A DNA stretch of 64,000 bases. It comes from Brachionus plicatilis (lineage: Eukaryota; Rotifera; Eurotatoria; Ploima; Brachionidae). Below, one piece after another: positions 19,725-31,833 of this stretch. Location of the stretch: contig QEOQ01000251.1 of assembly GCA_010279815.1 (NCBI GenBank), positions 76,562 through 140,561 of the forward strand. Direction: 5' to 3'. Below the pieces are notes generated by a model. The model ran no database searches and was not told the DNA's origin. It saw nothing but the letters and a program-made list of their open reading frames with translations. Every line of letters starts with the position of its first letter. The first letter of the stretch is position 1. A program made the position numbers and the translations under genes.

Positions 19725-22700
19725 TTTATTTATTTACTGAGACAATTTTAGAATTTTACTAAATTTTTTTTAGTAATATACTAGTAATAAAAAATTTGTA
19801 AAATTACTAAAACTTCAGTAAATATGAAAATCTTCTAGTAAAAGAGTTAAAAATTATTTTTTTTCATAGTTTTTACATTTTCCTAAAAGACCAGTAATTT
19901 TACAAATTTACTGTTACATTTATTTATTATTTATTGAATTGAATTAACCACCTTTAAGGAGAAGTAAAAGAAAAAAAATAAAATTTTAATTTTTTTTGTT
20001 ACAATCACATTTTGAGAAAATAAATTAAAGAATTTTTTTAGTTAATTTAAAAAAATCGAACAACCTGTGATAATAGAAAAGATATTAAATTTGTTTTAAT
20101 TCTTAACAGAGTCTACCAAGATGATTGATTTTTTAGCATATACTTTTGTCAGCAATTATAAAAAGGAGCTTTAGATCGGCACAAAAAAAACAAATAAAAA
20201 TATAAATCACATAAATCAATCTAAAGTTTGCTTTAATCTTGAACAATTTTTTTTATATTTAATTTAACATTTTTTTAAATAAAAAACTCGATGACTATAT
20301 TTGAATGAAAAAGTTTTGCATAAAGACTTAATCTATTTTCGATTTAATGATTTTCCATGAATTAGCTTCTCTACGAATCGATACATCATCAAATATTTAT
20401 CCTAGTCTAATTTTAAAGGCTTTACATAATTAATTTTTTTGAATTGTTTCCGCTTTCCACTCTTAAACCGCGATGAATGTCTATTTATGAAAAAGTGCTT
20501 AATAATATTCAAATAAGTTTTTAAATTATAAGAACATATTTCTATTTTTCTTTGAGTAAAAGAAGAAAAAATTCAAAACTTGTAATTCCGCACAATTCAT
20601 TTAAAAAAAACAGGCTCATAAACGCACTTGAGTACAGCTTAATGATACTTGACTAGCAATCAGTCAGTAAACTGGGAACAGAAGAATAAATTGTGAAAAA
20701 ATAAATAAAAGTCAATTTTTAAATCGGAACTTCATCATCCAATAGCCCAACTAAGCTAATCAATAACAAAATTGATGATTCAAAAGTTTAAAAGGCTTTA
20801 ATTACTAATTTTTTAATTTTAACTTTTGTTGGTTTCTTATAAAGCTAGAACTCGGAAAAATGTATAAACAAGAATTAATTAGAAAATTAATCTTTTCATA
20901 ATCATTCATTGATTTATTTTATTTATTAAGAAACTGAAAAAAAACCCCTTGATAGAAAGGAAAAAATCAAAAAGAAAACGAACGAAGATAAAGGAAAAAT
21001 TAAAGATTAATGGTAAAAAAATTTTGCACTTTTCATCTTTGTGCACAAAAAAAAATATTTAATTTAATTGTTAGCATGAAATTTTTTATAAAATTTAAAA
21101 ATATTCATTTTAAAGAATTTTGAACATGACTTTTTTATTCAAAAAAAATTAATAAAGCATTGTTGAAAAAAAAAGTTCATTTTTTTTCTCAAAAAGTTAA
21201 AATTAGTTAAAAAAAAAGTTTAAATCAAAATAATAATTTTATTTAAGTCTTGCTTTGTTGCTAATTATAAAAGGTTCATATAATTTTTAGAAGATAATAA
21301 AATCAAATGAACGGTGATTGTCGAGATATAGAGCTAAGTTACAATTTCTTATAAAATGTTTAAAGAGAATTTTAAAAATTGATCCAAAAATATTTTTCAA
21401 ATTTTACCAATTTTTTGTAATAAAAAAGTAACAATTTGAACAAATAATTGATGCCATTATAAACAAAACTATTATTTATTTGCTTTCAGTTTGAGCAGAG
21501 AAAATTAAAATTAAAATCTTATGAGTCTAAAAATAAAAAATTTGAAGATAAAAAAAGGTTTGACAAAAATGATAATTAAAATAAAAATTTTTAATCAAAA
21601 TTAAATTTATTTAAATTTAAACTTACTAATATTTAACTATTTTTGAAACTTTGACAAATTATCATGCCGAAAAAGTGTCATAGTTTAAAAGGGTTTATAT
21701 ATCATTTTTGCCTAAATTTTATACATTTTTAAAACTTTAAATAAATTAAAAGGAACATTTTTTTTATCAAAAGATTAATTTTTTTTTTGAATTTTTTATA
21801 AATCAAAACTAACATTATGTTGCAAAGTTTGTTTTTTTTTCCAAATATTTTCTTAAAATGGAAAGTAGCTCTAAAATATTTTGGCATATTTTTTGTATGT
21901 TTTCTTCGGTAACTCATTACTTCCTTTAAAGATGGTCCTAAAATAATTATCTATGTATCTTTTGATTCAATTTATTTTTCTTCTCTACAAATTAATATAA
22001 AGAGCATTGAAAATTTATTTGAACCAAAAACTATATACAAAAGATAATGGTCCTTTAATTTTTTTTTAATTACGCTTTTAAATAATTTTCAAATGATTTT
22101 CTTGGCTAAAATTGAACTATAATTAATTAGAATTTAGTTTAGTTAATTAAATGTTGTTTAAAAATAATAATTCATTTAAGAGTGAGCATAATTTTAAAAT
22201 TTGTCTACAAAATTCCATTTCCAATTTGAATAGAAAATAAAAGGCTTTTATTTTTAATAATTTTTTTAGCAACAGCTAGAATTTCTTTAATAGTGTTAAA
22301 ATATCAACAGTTTGCGTCCCTTTTTACACAATATTCCAAAGTACTTAGTGTCATCTAAAATTAGATCAAGAGTATATAGTTAGTAAATTTTGGCAAAATT
22401 CCTAAATACATTTAATAGCGTTTTTCCTTTATTAACCACCATAAATTTAATCATTTTTTATATTTTTAGCACGGGTTTACAAAGTGTGAAGTAAAAATTT
22501 GAGAACATATCGATTTTTTTTGATGTATTACAAATGTGCATGACATCAGTTAAACAAATAAGTTAAAAAAAATCAAAAGAAATAATAAATAGGCTGTAAC
22601 TAGGCTTATTGGGAAGAGAAAATTGAATTTATTTAATTTAATTAGTAGATTTTTGCAGACTAAAATTAAAAATATTACTGTTAACTTGAGAATATCAAAC

Positions 22701-25253
22701 TATTTAGAGTAAAAAAATTTTTTTTATTTTTTAAAATGAGAAAATTTAATCCTAAATTAAATTTTCCTAAACAAAAAACAAATCAATCGAGATTCTTAAA
22801 AAAAAATTAAATTGATAAGATACATTTTTTTTTTCAAATTTAATATTTCAAAAAATTAAAATAATTGATTTTAAAAAATCTGTTCAGCTTACCAATGATG
22901 CCGAATTTGGTGTCACTTGTGAATAACTGTGAATATGAAGAAATTGTAAATGCTAATTGAAAAAATTTAATTATAGTTGGCGGTTTTATTAAAAGGCTTA
23001 AGAAATGATCAAGAATTAGATTTTGGTTTCGCGAAAATAATTAAAGATTAAAAACTTTTTTAAATAGTTATGTAAATGCTTGATGATTCATAATGGTACA
23101 AGATTTATTTTTTCATCCAAAACAAAGTCTAAGGAAAAAAATTAAAAAAAGAGTTTTTAAATTTTTTTTTCATTTAGTGCTGAGAATATTTTTTTATATT
23201 GATTTCGAAAAAAATACTTATAAAAAAATTTTAAAAAGATAAAAGTAAATAAAACAGAATTAAAATACTTTAAATGAGTTTTTTTTCTTAAAATTGGAAA
23301 ATTGGTATTCTTAGCTATCTAAAATAGGCCTAATTATGTTTTCTTTTTCTGCTATGTCTGAACTTTCAGAATCTTAATTTGATCAGCTTGGCTGAATTAG
23401 CCGGAATTTTGATCTATTAGAAAATTTAACTATTCTTAAGAATATTTAGTAACTTTACAGAATAAATTTGATTTTAGTTTAAAAAAAAATTCATTATTTG
23501 AAAAATGCATTTTAATTCTTATAAAAATTTGATATTTAAAAAAAAAATTCGAGAGCTTAATATTATTTTTTTCCAAATTTCAAGACTTCGATTCCAACTC
23601 CAATTAATTTGAAAAAAAAATTAAAAAAAATTTTAACCTTACCATCTAGAATATAAATTGTTGACATTAAATTTTAAATAAATAATTTTCAAGTAAAAAA
23701 TTTAATTTTTTCTTAAACAGATTATTACGAAGTGAAATTTCGAATACAATTTTAAGCTTATTTTAAACTCAGAGCTGACTTCCTCAAAAAATCACTGTTT
23801 CTTCTTTTGAGCCACATTCAATGCCTTAAGCTATTACTCAAAATTACCAAGATTGGATTTGAGTTGTCAAAATGAGCGGATAACAAAAAGTCGTCATCGG
23901 TTTTATATATGTGACTATAGATTAATTTATATTGATTTATTTTACAAATCATGATGCATGCAAACTCGGATAATTTTTCACGATCGATTGTCTGCTCATT
24001 CTTCTTCTTGTTAATAGAGTCATTGATTTTTTACAAAAAAAATTCTAAAATAAAAAAAATTAAATTTTAGATGAACAAATTTTCAATTTATTAATATTAG
24101 TTTCTCTAAATGAGAACATTCTGATAAGAATTAGAAAGCATTCGCATTGTGATAAAACTTTTCAGAACACTAGCGCTTTGACACTTAAATGAATCAGGCA
24201 AGAAAATTTGATAAAAAGTAATTTTCTTAATTTTATTTAGTGTTTAGCATTGCGTTTTTTACATTTAATAAAATTAATTTTTTTCAATTAATCAATTGCA
24301 AAAGTTAGATCATAAAAAAATGAAATTTTTTTTAGTAAAATTACCTTGTTTATCAAAATAAAGGGAATAATCCAAAATGTTTATTTTAATTAAAAAATAT
24401 GCCAGTTTGTCAAATGGTAATACGTCCGTAGAATGAACAACTAAATTTTTTGAGAAAAATATAAATTGAATATATTTTTCACCAGAAAAAGAATAAAAAG
24501 TGAAAACAACTAAAAATAGAGAGATTATTGTCACCCTAAAAAGGGTATAATTATGTCCGATGTAAAATAAATTTGATTTATTGTCTATTTTTTTATAATT
24601 ATACTGAGAATATACCTTTCGTATGACAACTTTAGAAAATATCAATTTTAAATTTATTTTTTGAGACATTTTGTAATTTTTTTCTATTTTAGAATCGAAA
24701 ATTACTTTTGAAATATTCAGCTATTTTCTGAATTAAATTTTGATCTTCTATTTTTGTAAAAAAATTTTAGTTTCTCTGGGTTCTTTTTTAAATTTTTTGA
24801 CACTTAAAATTTTTAAATTATAATTAATTTTAAATTTAAAAAAAAATGGGAAAAAAATATTTTATTTCGAATTTTTTAGTGCTAAAGATGAGAGTTCACT
24901 TAAAATAAGGTAAAAATGGTAAAACTCACTGACAATGTTTAAAATGTGTTTTTTCAAAAATAAAAAATTCGAAGCTAAATAAGATAAAAGTTTAAGCATA
25001 TTTAACACACTACTATCTCTGGTATCATTGGCAGATTTAGCTCCGTAGAAAGACACTTAATAAATCGAGAAATAAGAAAGAGTATCGGGCTAAGTTTTGC
25101 TTAAAATGGTCCGAGTTTGCTTACTAGTTGAAAGAACAGGATAACAAAGTTAGTTGTCCATATTTTCCCATCACTCGAGTAAATGAAATCAAAGTCAAGC
25201 CAATTAACTAGAACTTTTTAAATGATTTCAAAGACTTTGACTTATAAGTGACT
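19725..25253. other. Gene-poor AT-rich stretch
   Basis: About 5.5 kb without a recognisable gene. Short GC-richer pieces at 20339-20500 (minus strand DDVSIRREANSW, matching the flank of the Helitron relic at about 3290) and 23760-23900 are not part of an ORF. ORFs here are AT-driven and repetitive in Lys/Phe/Asn, so I left them out. Confidence 0.5.
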
Positions 25254-25606
25254 GCCAAAATAACTGCATGGAACGGTAGAAAATTTATGTGGCCGCCAAA
25301 ATAACTTCAAGGAACGGTAAAAAAATCATATGGCCGCGATCATTACCACATGGAACGGTAAAAAATTCATATGGCCGCGATCATTACCACATGGAACGGT
25401 AGAAATTTATGTGGCCGCCAAAATAACTTCAAGGAACGGTAAAAAAATCATATGGCCACGATCATTACCACATGGAACGGTAAAAATTTCATACGGCCGC
25501 GATCATTACGGCATAAAACGGTAGAAAATTCATATGGCCGCGATCATTACTGCATGGAACGGTAGAAAATTCATATGGCCGCGATCATTACTGCATGGAA
25601 CGGTAA
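25254..25606 (+). repeat. 42-bp minisatellite with higher-order structure
   Basis: About eight and a half units of 40-42 bases, each starting AACGGTA and carrying CATATGGCCGCGATCATTAC or the variant TATGTGGCCGCCAAAATAAC. Unit starts are near 25270, 25313, 25353, 25395, 25435, 25476, 25517, 25559 and 25601. Units 1-2-3 and 4-5-6 follow the same order of types (GCC-type, then two CGATC-types), a three-unit higher-order repeat. Because 42 is divisible by 3 the forward frame stays open for several units (WPRSLPHGTV repeats), but I do not consider it a protein. Confidence 0.85.
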
Positions 25607-25693
25607 AATTCAAATTTAATTTATATAAAATGAATTTTTTTTTCTGACTTTCATGCAAGTCTCCTTAGAAAGACTTGGCTGAATAAAGCCAAG

Positions 25694-25801
25694 CACCCAC
25701 AAGACATCAATGGTCCTATTTGCCCGAATGAATTAATCTTCGCTTTAAAAAAACTGAAAAGTGAAGCAGCACCAGAACCAGACCAGATACATATTTATTT
25801 A
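25694..25801 (+). pseudogene. LINE reverse-transcriptase N-terminal fragment
   Basis: Frame reads HPQDINGPICPNELIFALKK then LKSEAAPEPDQIHIYL, matching the LINE block E-L-x-x-A-L-K-K-L-K-x-x-K-A-P-G-P-D-x-I; here APGPD has become APEPD. Starts 90 bases after the minisatellite. Truncated on both sides. Confidence 0.65.
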
Positions 25802-26242
25802 TTTAATTAAAGTTTAAGTCCCATGGACAAATTGAAATAAAAATTAATAGAAAATTAAATAATTTAATGCTAAAAAATTTACCCAGAAATTCCTTGATAG
25901 AAATCTTATAACTTTTTATAACTTTTTTATAACTTTTAACTTTTACCTTCCTCTTCTTCTCTCAGGGAAAGCTGCGAACATTATTATGAACCAAAATTTT
26001 CAAAGGAACCAACAATCTCATTGAAAATTTTGTCAAAATTTAATTAATTTTGCTAGTAATATTTCAATTTATGTTTCTCAAAATCTAATTTTTTCTTACA
26101 TTTTTTATTAATTTTTTACTTGAATTGAATAATTATTTAATAATCATTATTTGTTATTTTATTTCTGTAACAAACGTTGTATTTAATACATGCTCATTTA
26201 ATTAATTTTTATTTACTTATTTTTATATGCCAGGTTAATAAT
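25802..26242. other. AT-rich spacer between two LINE scraps
   Basis: No ORF. It probably replaces the RT core lost between the two flanking fragments. Confidence 0.4.
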
Positions 26243-26375
26243 AATCCATAATCTATGCTCATGATATGAAAATCATCACATTATCCATCAAAATGATAAC
26301 TTAGCTTTACAATGTGATGAAGATACTGTTTCCAACGTAGGGAAATGATTTAAATCTAGGGAAGTGTAAAGTAAT
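26243..26375 (+). pseudogene. LINE reverse-transcriptase fragment after the catalytic motif
   Basis: The frame gives HQNDNLALQCDEDTVSNVGK followed by degraded codons for a K-C-K-V-M-like end. This corresponds to the block after YADD in LINE RTs (N-D-x-L-x-L-Q-x-D-L-D-x-V-x-x-W). The YADD site itself is broken (CTATGCTCATGATATGAAA). Same strand as 25694-25801 and probably the same element. Confidence 0.5.
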
Positions 26376-27926
26376 GATATAAATTGATCTTTTTTTTCAT
26401 TTTTGTACTCAGTTTATTTTTAGACACTAGAAAAATAAATGATGGCTTTAAATATTATTGTAAAATCAGTTTAATTTTTTGCATCACTCAACTAAATGAT
26501 AAAATAAAAATAACTTCCTAAAAATTTTTAAGCCAGCTTAAAATTCATCATTTAATTGATTTAAAGTTCAAATAAAAATTATGAGTATGCTTGACAATTT
26601 ATTTTAAAAAGATGACTTTTAATTTAGCAGGCTATTATAGTGTAACAAATCCTTGCTCTGCGTTAGAGGCTATATTTTAGTTAACTCTTTCTGTCATCTA
26701 ATGCTTATTTTTATTATTTACATTTTTTAATACTTAATAAAAATTTAAAACAAATTTAACAATTTTTATTTTCAACCAACACTAAAATAATGATATTTCA
26801 AAAAATTCAAATCATTTGTTACATTTTTTAAAATAATGTACGCAAAAATAAAAAAATTATTTTTTTAGAATATAAATAAAAATTATACAAAACTATTGTT
26901 TATTTTAAAATTAACTTTTTTTAGCTAAATTGAAATTAAAACTAAGTAAAATTAAAATTAATTTTATTAAAAAATGTGAGCTCAAGAATTTTTTCAATTT
27001 GGAGCTGCGGAGTACACCCCGAAATAATGATTTTTGTTCAATATATCAATATACATCATTTTTTAGATTAGAAAATACAAATTAATCTATAATTAATCTA
27101 TAAAAGGTATTTTTTTTTCTATTTTAATTAAAGCTTTGACTGGGTCTAAATGGAAAAAAAAAATATTTTTTTATCACATTCAGTCTGAATATTATCCTAA
27201 AATTTATTCCGGAATTGTTTGGCCAAGTTTAAGAAAATTAAGTTGTCCGTACTTTTCGGACTTGGTAAATCTCGACTAGCGATTAATTTTTTTGTGCCTG
27301 GTAAATTATTTTTTTATTTTTCAAAGCTTTTAAAAAAGGAAATTACAGAAAGAATTAAACTGATCTATGATATTTCTATGACTGGCGTCAGCACAAGCAG
27401 CTTTGAATTAAACAAAAATAATTTAAAAAAAATAAAAATTTTGTTTTATTTTTTTTTCTTGTAAAAAATTATTTTCAACATTTTATTTTTCATCAAATAT
27501 TGAAAAGAAAATATGCATCTGCTATGATCAGTAGCTTTATTTGGATTTTTCTCAATTGAATATTTTTCCGGATTAGACAAAACTCAAAGCCATGAAAAGA
27601 AAAGCCTATTTTCTCTGAAAATAACTCTGATAAATTCTTTAAAAAGCTATTTTAGGAATAGAAATTTTTAAATGGTTTATAGAAATCCGCCATCAAAAAT
27701 GAATCAAGCTACTTTACCATGATCTAAAGAGATTTTAAAGAAAATAAATAGATGAATAAAAAGGGACTATGTGCTTTTTTAAATAACTAAAGAATATTCA
27801 ATAAAGCTTAAAATCCTCTTTGAATTTGTAATTTTTAGAAAAATTCAAAAAATTATTAGCTATTTTTATTCTTCGATTAATTGAACAATCACGAACTTTT
27901 TTGATTTAAATTCTTTCTGTTATTTA
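26376..27926. other. AT-rich stretch, no gene
   Basis: No recognisable domains. A coding-like patch near 27215-27300 (VWPSLRKL-type frame) is too short to assign. Confidence 0.45.
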
Positions 27927-28720
27927 CAGCCTTGTGAAAAAGTTAAGAAACGCTTAGTTTTTTTGCCTCTATTTAGATCGAAACTTTCATTGAATGGGTT
28001 AGGTTTAAAATCTTGAGACAACTTTTTTTCGGCTAAATTCTTTATTAACTTAAATCTAAATTAAAATAAAAATCTGAAATGGAATAAAAATCCATTCATT
28101 TGTTATTCTAATTAAAAAAATTTAAAAAATTAAATGAAGACTGTCCAAATCATTTAATTTTTTTGATTGTGAAAAAGTCAAGAAATAATAAAATGTAAAA
28201 TTATTTTCATTTTGCCCAAATTTTTAGGTTCACATTTACCTTTCGGTACCACAAGTATTAAAAATATTTGGAACAATTTCTTTCAGCTAATCTTATGACT
28301 TTGGCTCTTGTTTGGCAATCGCCTTATAGAGTCAAGTCCATAAATCTTTAATATAATTATGATCGGGCCAAGATAAGACTGCAATATTTTGCTCTTTGAA
28401 TCATTCTTTAACTTATCAGGCTCGAATTTCTCTTAGTATATATATTGATGGAAGTAAGTTATTTCCTAAGATATAAACATATCTCTGAGAATAAATCCTT
28501 CCGTCAAATAAAGAAAACAATTCCTAGACCATAATAGCTCATACAGCACCAAATTCCAATGGAACCACTTCCTTGCTTTATTGGTTTTCCATTAATGTAT
28601 TCTTTAATATGGTTCTCTGATGGCGTCCTACTTATCTGAATTCAGTATCTGATTTTACTTTGTTGTATTTTTAGATACTTTACAATTTACTTTGTCTTCA
28701 CCTTAATTTGTCAAAAAAGA
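27927..28720 (-). mobile_element. Degraded Tc1/mariner element with transposase pseudogene
   Basis: On the minus strand, 28630-28210 translates with a few stops to GSGSIGIWCCMSYYGLGIVF, then FKEQNIAVLSWPDHNYIKDL followed by W, then LYKAIAKQEP and IFNTCGTER. This is the second half of a Tc1 transposase: G-S-x-x-x-W-G-C-x-x-x-x-G-x-G-x-x-x-F-I-D, then N-x-x-V-L-x-WP-x-x-S-P-D-L-N-P-I-E-N-x-W. The Trp before F-K-E-Q is a TGA stop and the catalytic Asp after FFI is lost. About 280 bases beyond the ORF end, TA followed by CAGCCTTGTGAAAAAGTTAA (27925-) looks like the terminal inverted repeat with its TA target; a related sub-repeat is at 28164. The other end is not recognisable. Confidence 0.65.
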
Positions 28721-29523
28721 TTACATTTACATTTTTCAAAAGATTTTTTATTTTTTTTTTTGAAAAATAAATAATAAAAATTTAAAAAAATTCCTTTTTT
28801 TTCCAACTAAAAAAAATAATTTTTGTCTCTTGTGTATTTTTATTGATTAGTTATTTTATTTATAAGGTTGAGGTTCGTTCGAATAGCTTTCGCTTTCTTT
28901 TAACCCAATACTAGTACAAGATTAATCTAGTAAAAAAAATTAAAAAGAATAAATCAATTAATTTTCTCTCTTGATGAATTAATTTTTTTAAAAATAAAAA
29001 ACGTTTTATTTACTCCAGATTAGAAAAACTGACCCCAATTTGTCTAAGCCAATTTTAAAATATTTTGACTTTTGAAAAAAATTACTTTTAAAAGCAAGCC
29101 CAAACTTTGATTCTGTCAACTTAAAGCGGAGTTATATTATTCAAATTTTTTCGAGAATCAACATTAGTTACAAACAAGTACTGACTACTTTTTTTTTCAG
29201 ACAATGTTTATTTTTTTATCAGAGTTGTTTAAAAGTCACAATTCTCAAGTCAAGTCCAAGTCTGGACTTTTTTTTTTAATTTTCATTCAAAAGTCCAAGT
29301 CCAGGCTTTAAATTTTTGAATACTGAAGAAGAAATTTATGCTAAAATTGCAACAAAATTCTGATATATGGCAAATCTATTGAATTAGACAACCCAAGAGT
29401 ATATAAGTTTTTTGGTATGAAGCCTGATCTAGCAAATTTAAAAAAAAAAATTTTCTTTTTCGACATCTTCATCATAATTAAGTAAAATGACTTCATAAAC
29501 GCCTTAAAAAATCGTTCATTTAT
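28721..29523. other. AT-rich stretch with GTCCAAGTC repeat motif
   Basis: No gene. At 29220-29310 there is CAGAGTTGTTTAAAAGTCAC followed by AAGTCCAAGTCTGGACTTTT and an inverted copy; the same head occurs at 55132-55180 (CAGAGTTGCTTAAAAGTCCC) and related motifs at 2070 and 10090. Confidence 0.45.
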
Positions 29524-29693
29524 TACACTACAATTTAAAACTTACTTTTACATTTCCTTTCCTCGACTCTTCCTCAACGTTTCCTTTCCCTACTTTTCCT
29601 TTAGAAAGAGTTGAAGAAAAGAAAGAGTCGGGGAAATGAAGAGGAAGGGTCGAAGAACAAAATGCGTACAAGTTAGTTTTGATTTGTACTGTA
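29524..29693. mobile_element. Fold-back MITE, CAGTACAAATT / TTCCTCGACTC family
   Basis: A 170-bp fold-back from TACACTACAATTTAAAACTT to TAGTTTTGATTTGTACTGTA, with inner CT-rich / AG-rich arms (CCTCGACTCTTCCTCAACG; AAAGAAAGAGTCGGGG). Copies at 58460-58615 and 61648-62813. Flanking TA suggests a Tc1/mariner-type target. Confidence 0.7.
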
Positions 29694-30356
29694 GTTTTGA
29701 CGAATTTAATTCCGATTTAATTTATAAAATTTTAGCCATTTATTCTTTCCTTAATATGATATTCCGGTTCACATAGTCTAAGCTAAAAATTAAAAAAAAA
29801 AATTAGAAAATCTTCTTAACTGACCCTAAAATTTTCAATATTCTGATAACTGATTATTACTCGCGGTTGTTGGCCCGTTTATTTTAGCAGGCTAATTTTC
29901 ATCCCGTTAAGTAAATTTAAATAATTTATTAAAAATAAACTTTTAAATATTATTTTAAAAAATTCAATTCAAATTGTATTGAAAGTAATTTTCTTTTAAA
30001 TATTTTCTTTTAAAATCTTTTTTTAAATATTTCAGCATCTTAATCACAATTAAGTCTAATTCAGTAAAAGCTAGTTGTATGCTCCAAATCAGCTATCAGC
30101 TAAGGCTCATGGTTAAGATTATTAACTTTCTAGTGATATCGATAAGTATGTCCCTATATATCACAAAGTAAAATTTAATCAAAAATTAATATTGGCATAT
30201 TGGTAGATAAGCATTAATTTAGTATCAAAAAAAATGATTTTTCTTTTCCGTGTCTGAATTCATTTTCAAAGACAAACATTAAATTAATTCAAATTCTTCC
30301 CTGCAATATTAAAGCTAAGCAATTTTTCTATTTTAATTTTCTTTAATGTTATATAG
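29694..30356. other. AT-rich stretch; third copy of the GTGATATCGA motif
   Basis: No gene. 30121-30164 (ATTAACTTTCTAGTGATATC and on) repeats the motif found twice at 11461-11946. Confidence 0.45.
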
Positions 30357-30484
30357 TGCTAATTTGATACTAGGGTTTTTGGTAATTTTACGTAATGTTT
30401 CGAAAAGTTACATATGTAAGAAAAGGTTAAATTACGAAAAATTACGTAAAATTACCAAAAATCCTAGTATCAAATCAGCCCTGT
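30357..30484. repeat. Hairpin element with TACGTAAAATTACC arms
   Basis: GTGCTAATTTGATACTAGGG and TTTTTGGTAATTTTACGTAA pair with the complementary arm ending ATCCTAGTATCAAATCAGCC. Arms of about 45 bp, loop about 35 bp. Related TTTACGTAA-rich inverted repeats occur at 45110-45265 and 58125-59545. Confidence 0.65.
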
Positions 30485-31420
30485 ATTTTATGTTATTTTA
30501 ATTGTTTTAAACAAAAGGAGCTGAAAATTTTTCATAACGACTGAAGCTGGTCCTATTTAGAAAAAAAAATTTATGAATTTAAAAAGAAATCATTTTTATA
30601 CTATCTGAAATTAACTAAAAAAATGATTTTTTTTTAGGTAAATTGAAAATTAATTTTCTGGTAACTTTTTCAATTCTTGATTGCTATTTTTTCCTATCTT
30701 ATAATAAATTAAAAGACTTTTTTTTTCGGTCAAAAAAATCAAAATCTTGTAAAATAGCCATGTTTTATTTGATAAAGCTAAAATAGAACGTGTCTTCATC
30801 GTTTTAATTTTTTAAAATTTTAAATAAATAGACCAAAAAAAAAGAGTTCACTCTAAGGTTGATCTAATTAAGCATATAAGTAGCTTTAGAAAAAAATTAA
30901 TTGAAATTAAATAAAATTACTGTGTAATCTCACCAAATGGAAAATTTAAATACAAATTTTTAAAAATTCTTAATTTATGGATTAGTTTAATTACCTAAAT
31001 GCTTAATGCTCAATTACCTATTACTTTAAAAAAAAACCCTCGAATTGAGTATTTCTCCCTAAAAGCGGCAACAGAATTATTATGATAAATATAATTGATT
31101 ATTTTGACAAAAAATTTGATACAACACAAATTAAAATAAAACTTAGTACAAAACAATTTATGTAATGTAAAATAGAAACCAAAAAGTGAGCAAAAATTTG
31201 AAAGAAATAAAAAAATTAGCATTCGTTCTGCGAATGCATCAACTGACTATAAAAAATATTTTAATCACAATATTAGTTAAAATGTATTCATAAAAAGGTT
31301 TTTTTATCTAAATTTGATTATGTTGCTGGAGGGATGTCGAAGTTTTAATTCTCTTCCACCAATGCTTTGTCATAATTATCTTTTTATAAATAAAAATTTT
31401 TTTAATTCTATAAATCCTCT
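30485..31420. other. AT-rich stretch, no gene
   Basis: Nothing recognised; the apparent ORF at 31010-31222 (minus) is Phe/Leu/Cys-rich and AT-driven. A half-terminus of the GGCATTGTG family follows at about 31421-31470 (GCATTGTGAATAATGGTACA). Confidence 0.45.
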
Positions 31421-31500
31421 GCATTGTGAATAATGGTACAAAAAACAGTAACAAAATAATATAAATTGAGAGAAAATGAGAAAACGTTTATTCCATTTTT

Positions 31501-31833
31501 GGCAAAATGTTATTTTTTGTACATTTTTATATTTTTAAATTTTTACATTTTTGAGAGAAGAAAAAAAAATCTCAAAATCAAAAAATCTAAAAAAATTTTC
31601 ATTCAAGAAAAGTAATAATAAATTTGCAATTAATTAAAAGGGATTTTCAAAAAATTATCCTTGGTTTTATCATTTAAATTTTTCTAAAACTCCTTTTTAA
31701 GTAATTGCAAATTTATTATTACTTTTCTTGAATCAAAATTTTTTTAGATTTTTTGATTTTGAGATTTTTTTTTCTTCTCTGAAAAATGTAAAAATGTAAA
31801 AATATAAAAATGTACAATAAATAACATTTTGCC
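31501..31833. mobile_element. Palindromic MITE, GGCAAAATG family, with 8-bp target duplication
   Basis: A complete 333-bp element homologous to 1730-2061, flanked by CCATTTTT on both sides (31493-31500 and 31834-31841). No ORF. Confidence 0.85.

Noticed and set aside
25254..25606. CRISPR-like array or short repetitive protein
   Set aside because: Repeats are contiguous without unique spacers and diverge from each other; the organism is eukaryotic. The open frame follows from the unit length being a multiple of three.
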